Positions 8,980 through 17,479 of a stretch of 64,000 nucleotides of DNA are shown piece after piece. Within the stretch, counting starts at the first letter, position 1, and every line of letters starts with the position of its first letter. Under the pieces are notes generated by a model. It searched no databases. It was not told the origin of the DNA and was given only the letters and a program-made list of their open reading frames with translations. A program made the translations under genes and the position numbers. Source of the stretch: Gemmataceae bacterium (GTDB lineage: Bacteria > Planctomycetota > Planctomycetia > Gemmatales > Gemmataceae); the NCBI GenBank assembly GCA_901538445.1, contig LR594584.1:776655-840654 (forward strand). Direction: 5' to 3'.

Positions 8980-10395
8980 ATGTTCGAGCCCGACGCCTGC
9001 CGCCCCCTCACCTCGACCGGTCAGCCGGCCACGGGCGGGTTCGACGACGAGGAGCCCCCGAGTCGCCCGAACCGCCACCCCATCTGGGAGAGCGTCCCCG
9101 ACGCACAGTGGGACGACTGGCGGTGGCAGACCCAGAACTCGATCCGCTCGGTCCGCCAGCTCCGCACCCTGCTGAAGTTCTCGAACGAGGAGCTCGAAGC
9201 GATCGGCCGCCTGGAGGGCGACTACAAGCTCGCCATCCCGCCGTACTACTTCTCGCTCATCGACACCGAGAACCCCGTCGATCCGATCCGCATCCAGTCC
9301 GTTCCCAACCCGCTCGAGGCAGAGAACGCTTCCGGGTACGAGCTCGAAGACCCGCTCGAAGAGGACAAGGACTCGCCGGTCCCCGGGCTCACGCACCGGT
9401 ACCCGGACCGCGTCCTGATGGTGACCACGCCCAACTGCTCGATGTACTGCCGGTACTGCACCCGCAAGCGCGCGACGCTCACCCGCGGCGGCTGGGAGGG
9501 CGTCAGCGCCGACGACGAGCGGATGATCGAGTACGTGCGGTCGCACCCCGAGATCCGCGACGTCATCGTCTCCGGCGGCGACCCGCTCACCCTCCCGCTC
9601 AACAAGCTCCGGTTCTACCTCGACAACCTCAAGGCGATCGACCACGTCGATGTGATCCGCATCGGCACCCGCGTCCCCGTGACGCTGCCGCAGCGGCTGT
9701 GCGACCCCGAGTTGCTCGACCTGCTCGCGTCGGCCGAGAAGGTGTACATCCAGACGCACTTCAACCACCCGCGGGAGATCACCCCCGAGGCGGCCCGCGT
9801 CTGCCGGTCCCTGCTCCGCCACGGGATGCCCATCAACAACCACTCGGTGCTGCTCAAGGGCGTGAACGACGACCTCGGAACCATGCGCGAGTTGCTCCGC
9901 GGTTTGCTCCGCATCAAGGTCCGGCCGTACTACCTGTTCCACTGCGACCCGGTGACCGGGGCCGGCCACTTCCGCACCAGCGTGTGGAAGGGGCTGGAGA
10001 TCATGGAAGGGCTCCGGGGCCACATGAGCGGCATCGGCATCCCGACGTACGTCGTGGACAGCCCGCACGGCGGTGGCAAGATCCCGATGATGCCGAACTA
10101 CCTCGTGAGTATGTCCGACGACGCGGTCATCCTCCGCAACTACGAAGGCATGCTGATCCGCTACCAGGCGGAAGACAAGCCCGGGACCATCGAGCCGACC
10201 CCGACGCGGGGCGTGAGCGGGTTGCTTCAGGGCGACAAGTCGGCGCTGATCCCGCAGGGCAATGAGCGGATGGCCCGCCGCACGAAGCGGGCGCTCCTCG
10301 ACGGCTGCTCCGGCAGCACGGCACCCGGCACCGACGGCGACGCGCCGCGATCGACCGTCCCGCTCCCGATGGCCAACGGCAACGGACACGGGTGA
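8980..10395 (+). CDS. kamA: Lysine 2,3-aminomutase (radical SAM, PLP)
   Basis: Converts L-lysine to L-beta-lysine using a [4Fe-4S] cluster, S-adenosylmethionine and PLP. The protein (471 residues from ATG 8980) has the radical SAM triad C153-SMY-C157-RY-C160, the SGGDPLTLP segment that contacts SAM, and SPHGGGK with the PLP lysine at K367. It is longer than the EF-P modifying EpmB group (~340), so a free-lysine mutase is more likely. AGAGG stands 11 bases before ATG 8980; an alternative ATG at 8938 would add 14 residues with no family similarity. Beta-lysine here could feed lysine degradation or osmolyte synthesis; no neighbouring gene decides this. Confidence 0.9.
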   Translation: MFEPDACRPLTSTGQPATGGFDDEEPPSRPNRHPIWESVPDAQWDDWRWQTQNSIRSVRQLRTLLKFSNEELEAIGRLEGDYKLAIPPYYFSLIDTENPVDPIRIQSVPNPLEAENASGYELEDPLEEDKDSPVPGLTHRYPDRVLMVTTPNCSMYCRYCTRKRATLTRGGWEGVSADDERMIEYVRSHPEIRDVIVSGGDPLTLPLNKLRFYLDNLKAIDHVDVIRIGTRVPVTLPQRLCDPELLDLLASAEKVYIQTHFNHPREITPEAARVCRSLLRHGMPINNHSVLLKGVNDDLGTMRELLRGLLRIKVRPYYLFHCDPVTGAGHFRTSVWKGLEIMEGLRGHMSGIGIPTYVVDSPHGGGKIPMMPNYLVSMSDDAVILRNYEGMLIRYQAEDKPGTIEPTPTRGVSGLLQGDKSALIPQGNERMARRTKRALLDGCSGSTAPGTDGDAPRSTVPLPMANGNGHG

Positions 10396-10415
10396 TCCCA
10401 CGAGTCATGTCGGCC

Positions 10416-10449
10416 CAGCCCACGGATTGTGATCCGTGGGCTGTTTTGT
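10416..10449 (+). terminator. Intrinsic terminator of kamA
   Basis: A perfect 12-bp stem (CAGCCCACGGAT / ATCCGTGGGCTG), TGTG loop, then TTTTGTT, 20 bases after the kamA stop. This is the clearest rho-independent terminator in the window. Confidence 0.9.
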
Positions 10450-10489
10450 TATCCCTTGGCCATTCGCAGGCAGCCACCGGGAGTGTCCC

Positions 10490-11512
10490 ATGCGGATCGG
10501 AATCGCGTTCGACCTGAAGCCGGCCGGACCGGCCCCCGCCGGCGCGCCGGACGACGTCCACGAGGAGTTCGACTCGCCGGTCACGGTGAAGGCCATCGCC
10601 GACGTGTTCCGGTCGCTCGGGCACACACCCGTCGAACTCGGCAACGGCCGCCCGCTCATCGAGGCGCTGCTCAAGAACCCGCCCGACCTCGTGTTCAACT
10701 TCGCGGAAGGGTCCGGCGTGTCGCGGTCCCGCGAGGCGCGCGTGCCGGCCGTGTGCGAGATGCTCGGCGTCCCGTACACCGGGTCGGACCCGCTCGCGCT
10801 CGCCGTCGCGCTCGACAAGGATATGACCCGCCGCGTCGCCGAGTCGCTCGGCGTCACCGTGCCGAAGGGGATCGTGCTCGCCCCGCCCCCGGGCGACTAC
10901 GACGGCGTCTGCGCCGAGTTCCTCCCGGTGCTGGAGGAGGCCGGGCTGCCGCTGCCGGTGATTGCGAAGCCGACGTGCGAGGGGTCGAGCAAGGGCATCC
11001 GCAACCGGTGCCTGATCCGCACCGCCTCGGAGTTCGGGCCGACCGTCGTCGAGTTGTGGAAGAACTACCGGCAACCGGTGCTGGTCGAAGAGTTCATCAG
11101 TGGCGACGAGGTGACCGTCGGCATCATCGGCAACGACCCGCCGGAGCCCCTGGGCATCATGCGGGTGCTACCCAAGAAGCCCGGCGACCACTTCGTCTAC
11201 AGCCTCGAAGTGAAGCGGAACTGGGAGGAGTCGGTCGAGTACGAGGCACCGGCCGACCTGCCCCCCGCCGTCACGCGGGCGATCGAGGCCGACGCTCTGG
11301 CGGTGTTCGCGGGGCTCGGGTGCCGCGACGTGGCTCGGGCCGACTTCCGCGTCCGCGACGGCGTCCCGTACTTCCTGGAGATCAACCCGCTCCCGGGGCT
11401 GAACCCCGAGTCCGGCGACATCGTGTTCCTCGCGTACCGCCTCGGCCTGACCTACCCGCAACTCGTCGGCTCGGTCCTCGACGCCGCAGTCACGCGGTGC
11501 GGGTTAGGGTAA
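10490..11512 (+). CDS. D-alanine-D-alanine ligase-like ATP-grasp protein
   Basis: A 340-residue ATP-grasp ligase of the Ddl family. Seen in order are an N-terminal domain with DLVFNFAEG, the YTGSDPLALAVALDK segment that precedes the ATP-grasp fold, a KPTCEGSSKGI lysine loop, VEEFISGDEVTVGI, and the metal-binding end DFRVRDG...EINPLPGLNP. The N-terminus is shorter and less typical than peptidoglycan Ddl enzymes, so it could ligate another dipeptide. ATG 10490 follows GGGAG. Its 3' end is odd: the last coding bases (11456-11495) recur at 12078-12117, and its stop overlaps the stop of the convergent toxin gene by 9 bases. Confidence 0.8.
   Translation: MRIGIAFDLKPAGPAPAGAPDDVHEEFDSPVTVKAIADVFRSLGHTPVELGNGRPLIEALLKNPPDLVFNFAEGSGVSRSREARVPAVCEMLGVPYTGSDPLALAVALDKDMTRRVAESLGVTVPKGIVLAPPPGDYDGVCAEFLPVLEEAGLPLPVIAKPTCEGSSKGIRNRCLIRTASEFGPTVVELWKNYRQPVLVEEFISGDEVTVGIIGNDPPEPLGIMRVLPKKPGDHFVYSLEVKRNWEESVEYEAPADLPPAVTRAIEADALAVFAGLGCRDVARADFRVRDGVPYFLEINPLPGLNPESGDIVFLAYRLGLTYPQLVGSVLDAAVTRCGLG
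11456..11495. repeat. Direct repeat, copy A (3' end of ligase gene)
   Basis: Forty bases beginning CCGCAACTCGTCGGC inside the ligase CDS match 12078-12117 at 37 of 40 positions. The two copies bracket the toxin-antitoxin pair. Confidence 0.85.
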
Positions 11513-11803
11513 CCGCCGACGCCAATAGCCCGGCCGCCGGTGCCCGTGCGCGACGGCGACCACAAGAACGCGAGCGGGCGTGAGTTCGAGGTAGACGAGG
11601 AGGTGACGGAACCGGCCCAGGCGACGGACCCGAGTTCCATGAGAGTGCGGCGGGCCTGCTGCCGGGTTCATGCCGATCGCGAGAACCGCGGCGTCGAGTT
11701 CGACGACGAAGCGGGCGGCGAGGTTGGGACTCACGCGGGCGTAATGCCGCCGCGCGACGCGGGCCTCTTCGATGGAACGCGGGTGGAATTCAACGACCGC
11801 CAT
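11504..11803 (-). CDS. ParE/RelE-type toxin
   Basis: A 99-residue protein of the RelE/ParE toxin superfamily, starting MAVVEFHPRSIEEA and ending with the typical strand VVAVAHGHRRPGYWRRR. Such toxins either cut mRNA on the ribosome (RelE) or block gyrase (ParE); the sequence does not decide which. Its ATG overlaps the last 14 bases of the upstream antitoxin gene, so the two are translationally coupled, and it converges on the ligase gene with a 9-base overlap of stops. Confidence 0.85.
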   Translation of the reverse strand: MAVVEFHPRSIEEARVARRHYARVSPNLAARFVVELDAAVLAIGMNPAAGPPHSHGTRVRRLGRFRHLLVYLELTPARVLVVAVAHGHRRPGYWRRRLP

Positions 11804-12032
11804 CGGCGTCGTCCGCGAGAATCTGCGCTCGTGCTTCGGCCCAGGGGACGGGTTTTACACGACCCCTCCGCACCTCTTCGATGCGCCTGGCAATCTCCTC
11901 CCCCCACGCTTCGTCGGCGCTCTCATCGGTCCCGGTGTCGAGGCTGTTGAGCAACTGAGCGGCGAGTTCCGCCCGGTCGTCGGGGGTGAGTTGGAGGAGC
12001 GATGGCAGAAGTTCAATCGCTGTCGGTGTCAT
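11790..12032 (-). CDS. Antitoxin of the addiction-module component family
   Basis: An 80-residue, acidic, mostly helical protein (MTPTAIELLPSLLQL; later DEAWGEEIARRIEEV and a C-terminal PWAEARAQI) that fits the small antitoxins always found just before RelE/ParE-type toxins. The C-terminal segment is what wraps the toxin in characterised relatives. ATG 12032 has GAGGTGG four to six bases upstream. It is the first gene of the pair, so the complex probably represses its own promoter, although no operator is visible. Confidence 0.82.
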   Translation of the reverse strand: MTPTAIELLPSLLQLTPDDRAELAAQLLNSLDTGTDESADEAWGEEIARRIEEVRRGRVKPVPWAEARAQILADDADGGR

Positions 12033-12077
12033 GCGCCACCTCGTTTCATCGGGAATAGTACCCGAGTTGGTCGGCCC

Positions 12078-12117
12078 CCGCAACTCGTCGGCGCGGTCCT
12101 CGACGCCGCGATCACGC
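12078..12117. repeat. Direct repeat, copy B (displaced ligase 3' end)
   Basis: A near-duplicate of 11456-11495 (37/40). In the ligase frame it reads PQLVGAVLDAAIT against PQLVGSVLDAAVT at the real C-terminus. It lies between the antitoxin and livF and is not part of a gene now. Confidence 0.85.
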
Positions 12118-12137
12118 TGAGGGCGCAGAAATGCCCC

Positions 12138-12860
12138 TCACTCGCCGAGGTAGGCGGCGCGGATACGGGGGTCGTTGAGGAGCGTCTCGCCGGTGTCCGT
12201 GAACGTGATCCGGCCGGTCTCGAGGACGTACCCGCGGTGCGCGACCTTCAGCGCCATGCGGGCGTTCTGCTCAACAAGCAGCACCGACATCCCTTGCCGG
12301 TTCAGTTCCTTGATGACGTCGAAGATCTGCACCACGATCTGCGGGGCGAGCCCGAGCGACGGCTCGTCGAGGAGCAGCAACTTCGGCCGGGCCATCAGAG
12401 CGCGGGCGATCGCGAGCATCTGCTGCTGCCCGCCCGAGAGGAGCCCGCCGGCCTGGTGCTGCCGCTCTCGCAGGATCGGGAACATCACGAACGACTTTTC
12501 GATGTCGGCCCGCACCCCGTCCTTGTCGGCCCGGGTGAACGCCCCCATCTCGAGGTTCTCGAGGACCGTGAGCCGCGAGAAGATCTTGCGGCCCTCGGGG
12601 GACTGCGCGAGCCCGAGCCGGACGATGTTGTGCGCCGGGACGCGCTCGGCCACAAGGTCGCGGCCGTCGAACACGACCTTGCCGCCGCGGGCCTTCACGA
12701 CCCCCGACAGGCACATGAGCGTGGTGGTCTTCCCGGCCCCGTTCGCGCCGATCATGGCGACGATCTCGCCGCGGTCGACGCGGAGCGAGAGCTTGTGCAG
12801 CACGTTGATCGGCCCGTACCCCGCTTCGAGGTCGGTCACTTCGAGCAGGGCGGCACTCAC
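12138..12860 (-). CDS. livF: Branched-chain amino-acid ABC transporter ATPase LivF
   Basis: A 240-residue cytoplasmic ATPase that powers import with LivG. Walker A is GANGAGKTT, the Q-loop region is GLAQSPEGRKIFSRLTV, the signature is LSGGQQQMLAIARAL and Walker B is LLLLDEPSLGL, followed by the LVEQN H-loop region and a C-terminal YLGE, all typical of LivF. It is the last gene of the liv operon; its ATG overlaps the livG stop in a four-base ATGA. Confidence 0.95.
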   Translation of the reverse strand: MSAALLEVTDLEAGYGPINVLHKLSLRVDRGEIVAMIGANGAGKTTTLMCLSGVVKARGGKVVFDGRDLVAERVPAHNIVRLGLAQSPEGRKIFSRLTVLENLEMGAFTRADKDGVRADIEKSFVMFPILRERQHQAGGLLSGGQQQMLAIARALMARPKLLLLDEPSLGLAPQIVVQIFDVIKELNRQGMSVLLVEQNARMALKVAHRGYVLETGRITFTDTGETLLNDPRIRAAYLGE

Positions 12861-14095
12861 GTCACCTCCTCCTTGCCCAGGTACGCCTCGATCACCTTCG
12901 GGTCGCGGCTCACGTCGGCCGGGTTCCCCTCGGCGATCTTCACGCCGTAGTCGAGCACCGCGACGCGGTCCGAGATGCCCATGACCAGGTTCATGTGGTG
13001 CTCGATGAGCAGCACGGTGACGCCGCGGTCGCGGATCTTGCGGATCAGCCCCATCAGGTCGACCGTCTCGCTCGGGTTCATGCCGGCGGCCGGTTCGTCG
13101 AGGAGCAGCAACTTCGGTTTGGTCGCGAGCGCGCGGGCAATCTCGAGCCGCCGCTGGTCGCCGTAAGGGAGGTTCTTCGCAAGTTCGTTGTGCTTGCCGG
13201 CGAGGCCGACGAACGCGAGCAACTCCGCGGCCTCCTTCTCGGCGGCGCGCTCCTCGCGGCGGTGCGGGGCGAGGTTCAGGGCGCTGACGAGCGGGTGCGC
13301 GACCAGCGCCCGGGTCATACCGACCAGGACGTTCTCGACGGCAGTCATCGCGTGGAACAGGCGGATGTTCTGGAACGTGCGGGCGATCCCCTGCTGCGAG
13401 ATGCTGTCGGCCGCGTGCCGGGACCGCTGCCAGCTCGCGAGCGCCCCCGCGACGCCGACGAGCAACCCGGCGGCGAACCCGAGGGCGGCCCGCGGCCCGC
13501 GGTTGACGACCGCAGCTCGGTCCAGCACGGCGGCCGAATACTGACCGGCGGCCTCCGTTCCGAGTGCGCCGGCGACCGCCCGCTGGAGCTCCTCCCGCGA
13601 GACGAACTCCTTGTCCAGCAACGAGCCCAGCCTGGCCAGCACCCTCTCCGGCACGCCCTCGTCACGCAGAGCGATCAGCGACTCGTTCGTGATCTGGAAC
13701 CCGCGGACGAAGTGCCGCGCGGCGTCCCCGAGCGCCTTGCCCCACGGGAACGGCTCGTCCTTGCCGGCGAAGTTGTCGCGGACCGACACCTGCCACAGCG
13801 CCTCGATGTTCACCGCGAGGGTCGCGAACAGCACCCCGGCGAGGAGCCCGATGGCGGCCGCGAACGCGACGGTGGTCCGGGCGAGCGGCTTCACGAGGGG
13901 CCGGTCCTCGAACAGCACCCGCCCCGCGGTCGGCTCGTAGATGCCGGTGACGGCGTTGAACACGGTGGTCTTCCCGGCCCCGTTCGGGCCGATGACGGAG
14001 AAGATCTGCCCCGGCTCCACCGTGAGGTCCACGCAGTTCACGGCGGTGATCCCGCCGAACCGCATCGTCAGCTTCTCGATCTTCAGCACCGACAT
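12857..14095 (-). CDS. livG: LivG-type ABC ATPase with a membrane-spanning insertion
   Basis: A 412-residue ATPase where LivG is normally about 255. The core is intact: Walker A GPNGAGKTT (36-44), Q-loop GIARTFQNIRLF (236-247), signature LPYGDQRRLEIA (309-320, the usual LivG variant), Walker B LLLLDEP (329-335) and LLIEHHM (362-368). Residues ~68-232 (13400-13894) are an in-frame insertion between the first strand region and the Q-loop. It contains two hydrophobic helices (about 73-97 and 202-221) enclosing a ~105-residue soluble stretch rich in charged helices. The reading frame and codon use continue smoothly, so this is not a sequencing artefact. It probably anchors part of the ATPase in the membrane or forms a regulatory module. 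Confidence 0.9.
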   Translation of the reverse strand: MSVLKIEKLTMRFGGITAVNCVDLTVEPGQIFSVIGPNGAGKTTVFNAVTGIYEPTAGRVLFEDRPLVKPLARTTVAFAAAIGLLAGVLFATLAVNIEALWQVSVRDNFAGKDEPFPWGKALGDAARHFVRGFQITNESLIALRDEGVPERVLARLGSLLDKEFVSREELQRAVAGALGTEAAGQYSAAVLDRAAVVNRGPRAALGFAAGLLVGVAGALASWQRSRHAADSISQQGIARTFQNIRLFHAMTAVENVLVGMTRALVAHPLVSALNLAPHRREERAAEKEAAELLAFVGLAGKHNELAKNLPYGDQRRLEIARALATKPKLLLLDEPAAGMNPSETVDLMGLIRKIRDRGVTVLLIEHHMNLVMGISDRVAVLDYGVKIAEGNPADVSRDPKVIEAYLGKEEVT

Positions 14096-14113
14096 GGCAC
14101 CCCCGTTGGACCG

Positions 14114-15184
14114 CTACCCGGCCTTCGCGTCGGCGTCGTGCAACTCGCGCCTCACCCGGGCCTCGGGGAGCAGCCCCTCGGGCCGGAACCGCATCATGAG
14201 GATGAGCACCACGCCGAAGATCATGAGCTTCCACGCGCTGACCTTCATGTACTCCTTGGCCGAGCTGCCGAGGGCGTCCTGGATCTCGTTGTCGAGGATG
14301 TTGACCGCGATCCGGTCGAACCCCATGAGCAGGAGCACCCCGAGGAGCACGCCCGAGCGGTTCCCGAGGCCCCCGAGGATCACGCAGCACACCATGATCA
14401 TCGACAGGTTGAAGTCGTAGAAGGACGGGTTCCCGGTGGTGTGCAGGGCGAGCGCGTAGAGCGCCCCGGCGAGCCCCGCGAGCCCGGCCCCGACGGCGAT
14501 GGCCGCGATCTTCAGCCGGGCCGGGTTCAGCCCCATGCACGTCGCGGCCAGTTCGTCCTCCCGGAGCGCGACCCACGCCCGCCCGAGCCGGGACCGCTCC
14601 AGGTTCCGGAGGAACAGCGTGGTCAGGACGAGGAGCCCGAGGGCGACGAAGTACAGGTACGGGTAGTCGTACCACTTGGTGCCCCAGTCGCTGTTCAGCC
14701 GCGCCGCGGACATGTCGGTGCCGGCGAACCCGGGAACCGGCCCCGGCTCGATCGGGTTGAGCCCCTTCGTGCCCTCGGTGATCGGGTCCAGGTTCCGGAT
14801 CAGGTACTGGACGATGAGCCCGAACCCGAGGGTGACGAGCGCGAGGTAGTCGCCGCGGAGCCGCAGGACCGGGGCGGTGGTGGCGACGCCCACGGCCGCG
14901 GCCGCGAGGACCCCCGCGAGGGCGGACACCACGAAGCTCTGCTGGAACGGGAAGAACGGGACCGAGAGGATGCCGACGGTGTACGCGCCGATGCCGAAGT
15001 ACGCGGCCATTCCCAGGTGGAGCAGCCCGGTGTACCCGAGGACCACGTTGAGCGCCAGCGCGAGGATCGCGTACACGAACAGGATGGTGAACTGCTGGCC
15101 GCGGATCACGTCGGCGACCGGCAGGAACGGGTACGCCGCCAGGGCGGCGAACAGGACCGGCGGCCAGTACCGCAACAGACTCAT
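14114..15184 (-). CDS. livM: Branched-chain amino-acid ABC transporter permease LivM
   Basis: A 356-residue inner-membrane permease with nine to ten helices. The LivM hallmarks are NVVLGYTGLLHLGMAAYFGIG near the N-terminus (shown in part: GYTGLLHLGMAAYFG), LRGDYLALVTLGFG, and the cytoplasmic coupling segment GRAWVALREDELAATCMGLN that docks on the ATPase. A hydrophilic loop of about 40 residues after LIRNLDPITEG is longer than in E. coli. The start codon overlaps the livH stop (ATGA, 15181-15184). Confidence 0.95.
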   Translation of the reverse strand: MSLLRYWPPVLFAALAAYPFLPVADVIRGQQFTILFVYAILALALNVVLGYTGLLHLGMAAYFGIGAYTVGILSVPFFPFQQSFVVSALAGVLAAAAVGVATTAPVLRLRGDYLALVTLGFGLIVQYLIRNLDPITEGTKGLNPIEPGPVPGFAGTDMSAARLNSDWGTKWYDYPYLYFVALGLLVLTTLFLRNLERSRLGRAWVALREDELAATCMGLNPARLKIAAIAVGAGLAGLAGALYALALHTTGNPSFYDFNLSMIMVCCVILGGLGNRSGVLLGVLLLMGFDRIAVNILDNEIQDALGSSAKEYMKVSAWKLMIFGVVLILMMRFRPEGLLPEARVRRELHDADAKAG

Positions 15185-16134
15185 ACTTTCTCCCGGGTCC
15201 GCGCCCCGAGCAGGCCGGACGGGCGGAACACCAAGATGACGATGAGGATGGTGAACACCACCGCCTCGCTCCACTTCGTCCCGAGGTAGGCCTTGGAGAG
15301 CTCGCCCACGACGCCGATCACCAGCCCGCCGAGGACCGCCCCGGGGATGTTCCCGATCCCGCCCAGGACCGCCGCGGTGAACGCGTACAGGCCGTTCTGG
15401 AACCCCATTTGGTAGTGGACCGACTTGTTGTACAGCCCGTTCACCACGGCCGCGACGCCGGCCAGCGAGCCCCCGATGGCGAACGTGACCGCGATCACCC
15501 GGTCCACGTTGATGCCCATGAGTTTGGCCGCGGTCGGGTTCTGGGCGGTCGCGCGCATCGCCTTGCCCAGCGGCGTGAACTTCACGAACAGGGTGAGCGC
15601 CACCATGGTCGGGACGGTCACCCCGACGACCATGAGGTCCTTCCAGGTGAACCGGACCCCGGCGGCGGTGACCAAGTTGGCGTCGGGGACGAGGTCCGGG
15701 AACTTGACGGGGGAGGTGCCGAGCCAGAGCGACCCGACGTTCATGAACACGAAGCTCACGCCGATGGCCGAGACGATCACGGTGAGCTTGGGGGCGGAGC
15801 GGAGCGGCCGGTAGATGACGCGGTCGGTGGCGACGTTGAGCGCGGCGCACGCGAGCGGGGCGGTCACCAGCATCAGGGCGACCGCCCCGACGACGGCCCC
15901 GGTGCTGCTGGCGTCGAGGGTCCGCACCCCGAGCGTCCAGGCGAGCTGCCAGGCCAGGAACCCGCCGAGCATGAACAGGTCGCCGTGGGCGAAGTTGATC
16001 AGCTCGATGATCCCGTAGACCATCGTGTACCCGAGGGCGATCAGGGCGTACAGCGAGCCCATGACCAGGCCGAGCAGCAGGAACTGCTCGAACCCCGCGG
16101 CACCGGTCTGGGCGAACACGTCGAGCATCGGCAC
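15181..16134 (-). CDS. livH: Branched-chain amino-acid ABC transporter permease LivH
   Basis: A 317-residue permease with about eight helices. It shows GLVMGSLYALIALGYTMVYG, INFAHGDLFMLGGF and the coupling-loop motif GKAMRATAQNPTAAKLMGIN, and it ends in VFRPSGLLG as LivH proteins do. It pairs with LivM to form the translocation channel. It lies 18 bases after livK and overlaps livM by four bases, consistent with stoichiometric expression of the two permeases. Confidence 0.95.
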   Translation of the reverse strand: MPMLDVFAQTGAAGFEQFLLLGLVMGSLYALIALGYTMVYGIIELINFAHGDLFMLGGFLAWQLAWTLGVRTLDASSTGAVVGAVALMLVTAPLACAALNVATDRVIYRPLRSAPKLTVIVSAIGVSFVFMNVGSLWLGTSPVKFPDLVPDANLVTAAGVRFTWKDLMVVGVTVPTMVALTLFVKFTPLGKAMRATAQNPTAAKLMGINVDRVIAVTFAIGGSLAGVAAVVNGLYNKSVHYQMGFQNGLYAFTAAVLGGIGNIPGAVLGGLVIGVVGELSKAYLGTKWSEAVVFTILIVILVFRPSGLLGARTREKV

Positions 16135-16152
16135 CCCTGCGGCCCGGCGGCC

Positions 16153-17367
16153 TCACTCCGTGATGGACTTCACCGGCTTGAACGCCCCGGCCTCGACCTT
16201 GCTGATCGTGAGCACCTTGAGGGTCGTGTCCCCGTCGGCGTCGAAGCTCCACTTGCCGAGCGCGCCCTTGTCGAAGTCCTTGGTCTCGACGACGGCTTTG
16301 CGGATCGCCTCGCGGTCCTTGGTGCCGATCTTCTTGAGCGCCTCGAGGACCACCTTGGCCGACTCGTACCCGTACACGGCGTAGGCCTCGGGGCTGGTCC
16401 CGTACTTGTCCTTGTACTTCTTGACGAACTCGGCCCCGGCCCCGGTCAGCTCGCTCGGGTCCTTGCCGCCGATGGTCGCGTAGCACCGGCCGTTGACGAC
16501 GTCGGCCCCGGCCCCGGTGATGAACGCCTCCTCGTAGCACCCGTCCGGCACCATGAGCGGGCACTTGAGCCCCTGCCCCTTCATGTCGATGGCGATCTGC
16601 GGGCCGCCGCTCTGGCTGGTGCCGCCGAAGTAGATGAGGTCCGGCTGGAGCCCGGCGATCTGGTCCATCAGCGTCTTGAAGTTCGGCTGCTTCGGGTCGA
16701 TGCTCTGGTGCCCCAGCACCTCGATCCCCAGCTCCTTGCACTTCTTCTCGAACAGCCCCGCGATCCCGGCCCCGTACAGCTCCTTGTCGTCGAGGATGTA
16801 GACCTTCTTCGCGTTGAGGACGTCCTTGGCGAACACGGCGCTGAGCGGCCCCTGGACGAAGTCGGTCGGGCAGACGCGGCAGAACGTGACCTTGCCGGAC
16901 TTGCGGTAGATGTCGGGCTCGCCGCTCTTCTCGTCGCCCGGGACCTTCTTGGTCAGGCCCGGCCACGTCGCCGCGGGGGACACCTGGAGGAGCCCGGCCT
17001 CGTTGAGCAGCGGCATCGAGACCTTGGCGGCCCCGGAGTTGTACGGCCCGATGAACGCGACCACGTTCTTGTCGGCGGCCGCCTCGCGGGCGTTGTCCGC
17101 CTCCTTGCCCGCGTCCCACATGCCGCCGGTGGTCGCGTCGTCCATGTCGCGGTGCTGGAGCTTCATCCCCGCGATCTCGCCGTACTCGTCGATGGCGAGC
17201 TTGATCCCGTTGACGATCGTGTCCGTCTGGCCCTTGGCGCTGCCGGTCCGCGGCAGGCTCGACGCGATGACGATGGTGTTTTCCTTCTTCCCGCACCCGC
17301 CGGTCGCGAGCATCGCGGCGGCGCCCACGCCGCCCCCCGCAACGGTCAGGAACTTGCGACGGTCCAC
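16153..17367 (-). CDS. livK: Branched-chain amino-acid ABC transporter binding lipoprotein LivK-type
   Basis: A 404-residue periplasmic-binding-protein (type I, receptor family). GTG 17367 is chosen because GGGAG lies 6 bases upstream. The N-terminus begins DRRKFLTVAGGG and carries a lipobox LATGGC, so it looks like a twin-arginine-exported lipoprotein, which would put a folded binding protein on the outer face of the membrane. The mature part has the usual GIKLAIDEYGEIAGMKL segment, later YGAGIAGLFEKK and a PEAYAVYGYESAKV hinge region. As the first gene of the operon, it is the substrate-recognition component. Ligand could be leucine/isoleucine/valine or another amide; the sequence alone does not decide. 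Confidence 0.92.
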   Translation of the reverse strand: MDRRKFLTVAGGGVGAAAMLATGGCGKKENTIVIASSLPRTGSAKGQTDTIVNGIKLAIDEYGEIAGMKLQHRDMDDATTGGMWDAGKEADNAREAAADKNVVAFIGPYNSGAAKVSMPLLNEAGLLQVSPAATWPGLTKKVPGDEKSGEPDIYRKSGKVTFCRVCPTDFVQGPLSAVFAKDVLNAKKVYILDDKELYGAGIAGLFEKKCKELGIEVLGHQSIDPKQPNFKTLMDQIAGLQPDLIYFGGTSQSGGPQIAIDMKGQGLKCPLMVPDGCYEEAFITGAGADVVNGRCYATIGGKDPSELTGAGAEFVKKYKDKYGTSPEAYAVYGYESAKVVLEALKKIGTKDREAIRKAVVETKDFDKGALGKWSFDADGDTTLKVLTISKVEAGAFKPVKSITE

Positions 17368-17479
17368 GGCGAACTCCCGGTGATTGATTGGGGACGGGAC
17401 AAGGGCAGACTCTAGGGCCAAACGCGCCCCACGTCAACGACCCGATCCCCAACCCACGCCGCTTATTCCCGGGAGAGTG

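Noticed and set aside
14114-17452. An 1112-codon minus-strand frame beginning upstream of livK
   Set aside because: Only its 3' part (livM, from 15184) is real; the rest is out of frame with livH and livK, which have clear motifs.
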